From CALITV01 sp964415795 (lineage in GTDB: Bacteria > UBP6 > UBA1177 > JAKLFG01): a stretch of DNA of 64,000 nt. The translations under genes were made by a program, and so were the position numbers. The notes under the pieces were generated by a model, which was not told the origin of the DNA, made no database searches, and saw only the letters and a program-made list of their open reading frames with translations. The stretch is taken from positions 186,001 through 250,000 of the forward strand of contig CAYQBN010000001.1 in NCBI GenBank assembly GCA_964415795.1, read 5' to 3'. Shown one piece after another: positions 58,851 to 64,000 of this stretch (position 1 is its first letter; each line of letters opens with the position of its first letter).

Positions 58851-59554
58851 TGCTTTTTCTGCCGATTTCATTCGGAACACGCACTTTCATGGTGCAAGTG
58901 TTATTCTCGGAGAAAAGACATTTGTCTCTGCGTGTCTATCCCGACTGCTCAATCGTCGCACGGGTCCCGAAAGGAAACGATGTCGAAAAAGTATCTAAAA
59001 TCATTAGCAGAAAGGCGTCTTGGATTGTCAAGCAATTAGATTTCTTTTCCAATTTTCCATTGCCACAGCCTGAACGACGCTATGTCAGCGGAGAAACGCA
59101 CCGCTACTTGGGACGGCAGTATCGGCTCAAAATCCGACAAGGAGAAAAGGGGGTCCGGCTGATCGGGCATCATTTTGAGATCACGGTTCCCGATCCTCAT
59201 GATGCGCGTAAGATCAAAATGGCGCTCGACGCATGGTATCGGGAGCATACCATTTCGTATATCAGCAGCCGCATCGAACATCTTTGGCCACGATTTGAAC
59301 GAACCGGCATCCAACGCCCCCCGCTTATTTTCCGCAAAATGAAAACCCGCTGGGGTAGTTGCTCTCCGCAGGGCCGCATAACATTCAATACCGAACTCAT
59401 CAAGGCACCCAGCGACTGCATTGACTATGTGATCGTGCACGAACTCTGCCATCTGAAATACCCGAAACACGATCGTGTTTTCTATCGCTTACTCGAACGG
59501 ATCATGCCCGATTGGGAAACTAGGAAAAAGCGCCTAGAACAAATGTTGTGGTGA
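58847..59554 (+). CDS. YgjP/M48-like zinc metallopeptidase at the end of the hsd operon
   Basis: ATG 58847 overlaps the hsdR stop and follows GGAG, giving 235 residues. The protein has the YgjP/DUF45 pattern: a YLGRQYRLKI strand pair, RKMKTRWGSCSPQGRITFN and the zinc motif VIVHELCHLKYPKHDRVFY, ending in WETRKKRLEQML. Such proteins are frequent companions of type I restriction genes, but their role there is not established. Translation coupling to hsdR makes it part of the system. Confidence 0.9.
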   Translation: MMLFLPISFGTRTFMVQVLFSEKRHLSLRVYPDCSIVARVPKGNDVEKVSKIISRKASWIVKQLDFFSNFPLPQPERRYVSGETHRYLGRQYRLKIRQGEKGVRLIGHHFEITVPDPHDARKIKMALDAWYREHTISYISSRIEHLWPRFERTGIQRPPLIFRKMKTRWGSCSPQGRITFNTELIKAPSDCIDYVIVHELCHLKYPKHDRVFYRLLERIMPDWETRKKRLEQMLW

Positions 59555-59555
59555 T

Positions 59556-59571
59556 AAAAGGGTTCCCTTTT
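59556..59571 (+). terminator. Palindrome after the restriction operon
   Basis: AAAAGGGTTCCCTTTT is a perfect 16-bp palindrome starting one base after the last stop codon. It ends in four T residues and could act as a weak intrinsic terminator, though the central loop is very small. Confidence 0.4.
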
Positions 59572-59733
59572 GCTACCGCGCTAACGGCGCCACCCCGCTG
59601 ACCGCAACGCGTTTTCTTCGCTGACACCACGGGCACTTATTCTGGCAAGTAGCAATAATATGTGGTACAAAGGGGCACTAAATAGAGCGATTACGGTCGA
59701 ATCCGTTTATTGTGAATAACGGGGGAAAAACAA

Positions 59734-61119
59734 ATGAAAAGAACAGATTGGGTCATGCTAGGAATCACCTTCCTGCTGTGGGGCTGCGGCGACGAGACAG
59801 AGCATAAGCCGGCAAGCGACGCCGATCAGGCGACCGTCACCGACGACACGGTGACCGACGAAACAATTACCGATGACACGGTGACCGACGATGCGGTGAA
59901 CGACGACACGACCGTTGACAATCAGTCCGATTCGATTGACCAAGATCTTTGTTCATGCGATTACGGACCTGATGCCGATGAGACTGGTCCCGACGATGTC
60001 GAGCTGGACGAGATACCCGACATCGATAACCAGAACTGCTTCAACCTCGGGACGAGCTACAACAAAGATGGCCTTGACGATGTCGCGACCGGCATATCGC
60101 TCGCGGTCTACTCGAATGGCTGGGGGAACCTGCTCGACACCATCACGATGGAGACCGAAGGGACCATCACACTGGAGGTCCCCGAGGAAAATCCCTATAA
60201 CGGAGAGACGCCCTCTTACTTCATCTACGAGACGGCGAACGGTTTTTTCACCAAGTACGCCTACGCGCAGTTCGACGACACGATAACGGTAGACCTCGAT
60301 CCGGTGATGCCGAACAATCTCATCAACGGCAACATCTTCATCGTGCAGTACTACTTCGGGCCGACCGCGCTCGCGAACACCGCGATAACGGTCACCGACG
60401 CTACCTATGCGCTCGTCGGCTGTTTCACGACCGACGGAGAAGGACGATTCGTCATCAACCTTCCGGCGGGTGACTACCGGTTCCAATTCAAGGACATGGA
60501 TACGCAACTGTACGACGAGGCGGTCTCGACCACCGGCCCCGGCGACTACCTCGACCTGCGGATACCGGCTCAGGCGCAGATGGCCAAGCCGAACATCTAC
60601 CTCTATCCGACCGAGACGACCGAGGTTTCGGTCACGCTCGGCTTCCCGCAGGGCGGCTTCATCACCACCTCTATTCCCGACTACGGCGACGGCTGGCAGG
60701 TGATGGTGACCCCCGACGGCATCATTGACGGCCAGTACGGCTATCTTTTCTACGAGGCGCAGCAGTTCGACCACTACCAATACAAAGAAGGATGGACCGT
60801 GGCGACGGCTGGGTTGGAAAAGTTCTTCCGCGGCAACCTCGCCGCTTACGGCTTCGCGGGACGCGAGATAGAGGACTTCATCGCGTGGTGGATACCGCGC
60901 CTGAACGAAGGTCCCTGCTATGACATCTACCCGCAGACCCGCGCCGAGATAGACCCCTTCGTCACGCTCGACATCGCCCCGGCGCCCGACTCGGTCCAGC
61001 GCCTTTTCTATGCGACACGGCCCACCGGCGACTGCGCGGCGCACCTCGACGAACCGGTCATCGTGCCGTTCGTCCGCGATGGCTTCGCCGTCCTCGAATG
61101 GGGTGTCGTCCTGCGGTGA
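59734..61119 (+). CDS. Acidic-stalk lipoprotein with KPxIYLYP domain
   Basis: The 461-residue protein has a signal peptide with lipobox LLWGC (Cys18) and a stalk of five 5-residue repeats (TVTDD type, residues 34-58). A carboxypeptidase-like or collagen-binding-like beta domain follows (about 100-275, with TAITVTDATYALVGCFTTDGEG). The C-terminal domain begins KPNIYLYPTETTEVSV and contains YGYLFYEAQ. This last domain occurs in secreted bacterial proteins of unknown function. GGGGGA lies 11 bases before the ATG. Confidence 0.88.
   Translation: MKRTDWVMLGITFLLWGCGDETEHKPASDADQATVTDDTVTDETITDDTVTDDAVNDDTTVDNQSDSIDQDLCSCDYGPDADETGPDDVELDEIPDIDNQNCFNLGTSYNKDGLDDVATGISLAVYSNGWGNLLDTITMETEGTITLEVPEENPYNGETPSYFIYETANGFFTKYAYAQFDDTITVDLDPVMPNNLINGNIFIVQYYFGPTALANTAITVTDATYALVGCFTTDGEGRFVINLPAGDYRFQFKDMDTQLYDEAVSTTGPGDYLDLRIPAQAQMAKPNIYLYPTETTEVSVTLGFPQGGFITTSIPDYGDGWQVMVTPDGIIDGQYGYLFYEAQQFDHYQYKEGWTVATAGLEKFFRGNLAAYGFAGREIEDFIAWWIPRLNEGPCYDIYPQTRAEIDPFVTLDIAPAPDSVQRLFYATRPTGDCAAHLDEPVIVPFVRDGFAVLEWGVVLR
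59833..59907 (+). repeat. Five tandem 15-bp units encoding TVTDD-type pentapeptides
   Basis: The units encode TVTDD, TVTDE, TITDD, TVTDD and AVNDD directly behind the lipid anchor. They form an acidic spacer comparable in role, but not in period, to the heptads at 10292. Confidence 0.85.
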
Positions 61120-61134
61120 CGCCTCACGAAGGAC

Positions 61135-61151
61135 CGGCCTTCGACCGGCCG
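61135..61151. terminator. Possible bidirectional hairpin between convergent genes
   Basis: CGGCC and GGCCG form a 5-bp stem around a 7-base loop in the 50-base gap between convergent genes. There is no T run on either strand, so termination is only a possibility. Confidence 0.3.
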
Positions 61152-61169
61152 CACCTATAGGATGACCGC

Positions 61170-61928
61170 TTACCGACGCTCCCCTTTCGGCATTGGTTTG
61201 AAATCGGTCGCATACCACTTGAAGTGGAGGATGCGCTCCGGCTGGAAGATGAAGAAGGCGATGCGGGCGCGTGCCTCGCCGGCGGTGAAGCAGTAGTAGT
61301 CGCCGAAATCCTTCGCGTCGAAGAAGACATCGAGTTCATGGAGCCCGATGCGGAACTTTCCCGCGGTACCTTGGAACCGGATGAGGTCAAGGTCCTCGAC
61401 CGTCGCCCAGACGAAGCCTTTGAAGTGCTCGTTCTTCGGCTTGCGTGGGATCACCTGAATTTTGTAGGCCGGGACCCCCTTGACCGTTTCGACGGCGACG
61501 ACCGTGCGGAGGTATTCTTTCTCGCCGTTACGGTCGAAGATGGGTATCCCCGGTTTCGATTCGTGCGGATCGTAGTCGTCGGGATCCTCCGGTTTTCCGT
61601 CCACCTCGTAGGAAAGCGTCTTGTATTCGAGGTCCTCGTAGAAGTCGTCCCAGCGGGTATAGACCACCTTCTCGGTCTTCACGAGTTCCATCGTATCGGG
61701 CTTGTACCACTTCACCTCGAGGTGGCGCGTGGACTGACAGCCGGCATATTTGTCGTACATCTTCGAGTACTTATCGGTGAGTTTCGCGATGATATCGCGC
61801 GAAAGTTCGGGGGTTATCTTCTCGGGAACCGCTGGCTTCGCGGTGAGCGCATCGTCATCGGAAGGTGGCTCAGCAGCATGTCCACCCAGAGCAAACGCAA
61901 CCCCAATTACGAACAAGATGTACTTCAT
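61170..61928 (-). CDS. Periplasmic LolA/outer-membrane-lipoprotein-sorting-like protein
   Basis: ATG 61928 lies 9 bases after GGAG and opens a signal peptide (MKYILFVIGVAFALGGHA). The 252-residue product continues with an acidic stretch and then strands such as RHLEVKWYKPDTMELVKTEKVVY, YLRTVVAVETVKGVPAYKIQVIP and GFVWATVEDLDLIRFQG. Alternating beta-strand pairs and the VWATVEDLDLIRFQG element resemble the outer-membrane lipoprotein-sorting (LolA/LolB or DUF4292-like) fold. It probably carries a hydrophobic ligand in the periplasm, and assignment to a specific family is tentative. Confidence 0.7.
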   Translation of the reverse strand: MKYILFVIGVAFALGGHAAEPPSDDDALTAKPAVPEKITPELSRDIIAKLTDKYSKMYDKYAGCQSTRHLEVKWYKPDTMELVKTEKVVYTRWDDFYEDLEYKTLSYEVDGKPEDPDDYDPHESKPGIPIFDRNGEKEYLRTVVAVETVKGVPAYKIQVIPRKPKNEHFKGFVWATVEDLDLIRFQGTAGKFRIGLHELDVFFDAKDFGDYYCFTAGEARARIAFFIFQPERILHFKWYATDFKPMPKGERR

Positions 61929-62029
61929 CGTCGGCATCTCCGTTATCGTTCGGCGCGCGTTGTACCTGAGGAAACGGCGACTGTCAACAGCCATCGCCTC
62001 GGAGATATGCCACCTATAGGTGGTGGACC

Positions 62030-63799
62030 CTACTCCTTACAGCACGGGTCGTTCGCATGGGCGGCATTGCACCGGCCGCCGGCGCGGAAGAGTTTGATGC
62101 AGGCGGAGACGAGGTTGTAGTAGAAGTCGCCTTCGTTCTTGTTCGGCTCGATGTCGCGGTTGTACTCGGTGGTGTACTGATCGAGGAAACAACCATTCGC
62201 GTTCTGCGGATCGGAACAGGGACAGAGAGGTACCTTGTCGCACGGCTGGCGCCCTACCACCCACTCGTTCCAACCGGTGATGAGCGCGATCGGGATCTCG
62301 GGATTATCGAAGAGGTTCTGGACCTGTTTACGGAAGGTCTTGCCATGGTGTTTCGGCGTCGCGGTATTCGTGTGGCTCATGTAGTCGGCGCCGTAGGCGA
62401 GACCGATCGGCAGTTGCTCCGGCGCCCCGTTGTACTGCGAGATGCGCACGAAACAGGGCTCGCTTTCGAGCGGCGAAGCGGGGCACCGTTCGAGGTAACT
62501 CCATTTGGCGGTGCCGGCCGGTTCGAAGGCCCACATCCGACGCACGGTGTAGTTCACCGCGAGCTCGGCCTCGGTCGCGGCGTCCACCGGCCACTGATCG
62601 TTCTCGGTGATGATGACGAGCGGTTTCCCCTGATAGACGAACTGGAGCCCGGGATGGGCGTTGAGCATGGTGAGAAGAGAATAGACCATGTACTTGTTCT
62701 TGTCGGAACTATAGGCGGTCGTCACCGGCACCCACGGAACGATGCGTGGTGCGCCGGGGACCGTGCTCCACACCTCGACGAGCGTCGCAAAAGGCTGAAG
62801 GATCATTTCTTCGGGACGGTCGCAGAGCGTTCCGGTGTTGTAGGGATGGTTGGTGACATCAACGAAGACGAAATCGGCTCCCATGTCTCGGAGCATCTCG
62901 GCGTGCTTGGCGAGAAGCGCCGTGTTGTTGGTGAGACAGTAGTAGCCGTCGTTCGGTTCGCCCCACCAGAACGAGGTCGGCGGGAACGGGTTGGTCGGCC
63001 ACGCGGGCCACGACTCCTGCCCGGCGAGGATCTTCGAGATGTCGTGCGGCTCGGCCGCCGATGGACAGTGCCATGTGTGATAGAACACGCCGATCTTGGT
63101 CTTGTTCGGATCGAACGGTTTGTCCACGCAGATGAGTTTGTCGGTGTCGCAGGTGTAGCGGGTACCGGGGCAATCGCTGTCCTTCTGACATTCGACGCAG
63201 TACCCGCCGATGGTGCACACATTACCCGAGGGTTTCCAGTCGCACGGATTGATATACGGTGTACACTTGTCACGGCAAATGCCTTTGTAGCAGATACGCG
63301 TCGCCGATCCGCAGTCGGTATCGTACACGCACTCGACTGACGGCATCGTATCGGCATCGGGCAAAGAATCGCCTGCCGGTTCATCGGCGTCAGGGACCTC
63401 ATCGCCGTCGGGCTCCCCTATGCACATCGAGGTATCATACCCGGAGCAGTCTTCACGGCAGACTGCCATGCCACCGGTATAGCCGCTGTCGATCTCGGCG
63501 CACTCTTTCGCATCGCCATCGCAGATCTCCCCTTCGTCGGTGAAATTGTTTCCGCAGGTAGGCGGCGTGACGAAGTCATCATCAGCGGCCGAGGCGGCGT
63601 CATCGTCGCTGGTAACATCACTGTCCTGCGTCATCGGTTCGTCTCCCGCATCATTGAAGAGACCCTCGTCACCGTGAGCGTTTTCTTCCCTATCGCCGAT
63701 CGGGAGCGTATCACCATCGTCAGCCGGGGCGCCCGAGGAAGAACACCCATTGAACAACACGGCCAGTACGGTAAGAGAAAGAAAAAGAGATTTTTTCAT
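62030..63799 (-). CDS. Acidic Cys-rich lipoprotein with GH99/WbsX-like glycosidase domain
   Basis: The 589-residue protein has a lipobox (LFNGCSS, Cys19) and an acidic stalk (20-75). A Cys-rich DUF4215-like module follows (CGNNFTDEGEICDGDAKEC), then a second Asp/Pro stalk and another Cys-rich module (CVYDTDCG...CVECQKDSDCPG). From about 235 a TIM-barrel-like domain begins KIGVFYHTWHCP, with MGADFVFVDVTNHP, TMLNAHPGLQFVYQGKPLVII and LITGWNEWVVGR. The GWNEW element is typical of GH99-like/WbsX proteins, which act on mannose-containing or other glycans. The substrate is unknown. Confidence 0.85.
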   Translation of the reverse strand: MKKSLFLSLTVLAVLFNGCSSSGAPADDGDTLPIGDREENAHGDEGLFNDAGDEPMTQDSDVTSDDDAASAADDDFVTPPTCGNNFTDEGEICDGDAKECAEIDSGYTGGMAVCREDCSGYDTSMCIGEPDGDEVPDADEPAGDSLPDADTMPSVECVYDTDCGSATRICYKGICRDKCTPYINPCDWKPSGNVCTIGGYCVECQKDSDCPGTRYTCDTDKLICVDKPFDPNKTKIGVFYHTWHCPSAAEPHDISKILAGQESWPAWPTNPFPPTSFWWGEPNDGYYCLTNNTALLAKHAEMLRDMGADFVFVDVTNHPYNTGTLCDRPEEMILQPFATLVEVWSTVPGAPRIVPWVPVTTAYSSDKNKYMVYSLLTMLNAHPGLQFVYQGKPLVIITENDQWPVDAATEAELAVNYTVRRMWAFEPAGTAKWSYLERCPASPLESEPCFVRISQYNGAPEQLPIGLAYGADYMSHTNTATPKHHGKTFRKQVQNLFDNPEIPIALITGWNEWVVGRQPCDKVPLCPCSDPQNANGCFLDQYTTEYNRDIEPNKNEGDFYYNLVSACIKLFRAGGRCNAAHANDPCCKE

Positions 63800-63869
63800 G
63801 AGACCTCTCCCACTGTCGTTCCGCTAAAAAAACGCTACCGACGCTGAATTTTTTGGCAAGAAAATCTTT

Positions 63870-64000
63870 TTATCGCCGGTTGAGGTAGTTTCCATACCGC
63901 CGTTCCAACCAGTTTTTCGGTCTCTTTCCCTCCGGGCCGGCGGCGTCGAGCGCCGCGAGATCGTAGGGTTTCACCGGAAAAACACGGAACCAGCGCGGTC
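63870..64000 (-). CDS. 3' end of a gene running off the window, possibly LicD-like
   Basis: On the minus strand an open frame runs from the window end to a TAA at 63870-63872, encoding 42 residues that end KNWLERRYGNYLNRR. The PKNWLERRYGNYL ending is the usual C-terminus of LicD/fukutin-type phosphocholine or nucleotidyl transferases (LERRYGDY motif). Only this tail is visible, so the family call is tentative. Confidence 0.45.
   Translation of the reverse strand, partial: PRWFRVFPVKPYDLAALDAAGPEGKRPKNWLERRYGNYLNRR

Overview
The window looks like a chromosomal stretch of a Gram-negative (diderm) bacterium. It encodes a TonB/ExbB/ExbD system with a TonB-dependent receptor, two predicted porins, many signal-peptidase-II lipoproteins, MscL, and a periplasm-oriented phosphate system. 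Most genes are GC-rich with strong GGAGG-type ribosome sites. Lipoproteins with a long Asp/Thr/Glu/Pro stalk behind the lipobox Cys, a eukaryotic-type Ser/Thr kinase fused to a diguanylate cyclase, and a TtpC-type TonB cluster suggest a deltaproteobacterial/Myxococcota-like or related uncultured lineage. That placement is inference. Bases 1-87 are N. No rRNA, tRNA, CRISPR array, transposase or integrase gene was seen, and no gene-free stretch exceeds about 300 bases.

Layout. 88-9.9 kb (minus): a truncated secreted protein, YggS, a small unknown protein, RtcB, YqeY, a PhnP-like hydrolase, and a giant kinase-ATPase-GAF-GGDEF regulator. 10.1-23.3 kb (plus): an acidic-stalk lipoprotein with a strong terminator, then DUF3450, TtpC-like, ExbB, ExbD, TonB, a TPR protein, a TonB-dependent receptor, an ankyrin lipoprotein, ArsC-type and dual-specificity phosphatases, and a pectinacetylesterase-like lipoprotein. 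23.3-25.4 kb (minus): an AAA ATPase/DUF4276 (TOPRIM-like) pair, probably a defence module, beside the 3' tail of a broken esterase gene. 25.4-36.3 kb (minus): a HAD phosphatase, a 30-residue membrane peptide, a purple-acid-phosphatase-like lipoprotein, a phosphate-type porin, an alkaline-phosphatase-superfamily lipoprotein, an OlsB-like acyltransferase, a metallophosphoesterase and two glycolipid-type glycosyltransferases. 36.5-38.7 kb (plus): a porin and PhoB. 38.7-42.9 kb: a decayed MazEF pair, a nitronate-monooxygenase-like protein, an outer-membrane protein, MscL and DUF3332. 43-49.2 kb: pstS diverging from pstC-pstA-pstB-phoU-phoR. 49.3-59.6 kb: an AT-richer type I restriction-modification island with an extra half-size specificity subunit, a HigB/HigA-ImmA pair, DUF3800 and a YgjP-like metalloprotease. 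59.7-64 kb: further secreted proteins and lipoproteins.

How it fits together. The strongest theme is phosphate limitation. PhoR-PhoB, PstSCAB-PhoU, two porins, two or three extracytoplasmic phosphatases and a probable phosphorus-free-lipid set lie within about 24 kb. Five promoters (pstS, pstC, the first porin, olsB-like, and the alkaline-phosphatase operon), plus phoB itself in more degenerate form, share 11-bp direct repeats ending YTAA followed by a TAAC-like hexamer. In five of the six a -10-like hexamer begins exactly 7 bp further on; the porin is the exception. I read this as a lineage-specific Pho box. The window therefore appears to hold a compact Pho regulon that couples phosphate capture to membrane-lipid replacement. 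Two defence-type islands (23.5-25.3 and 49.3-59.6 kb) interrupt this background.
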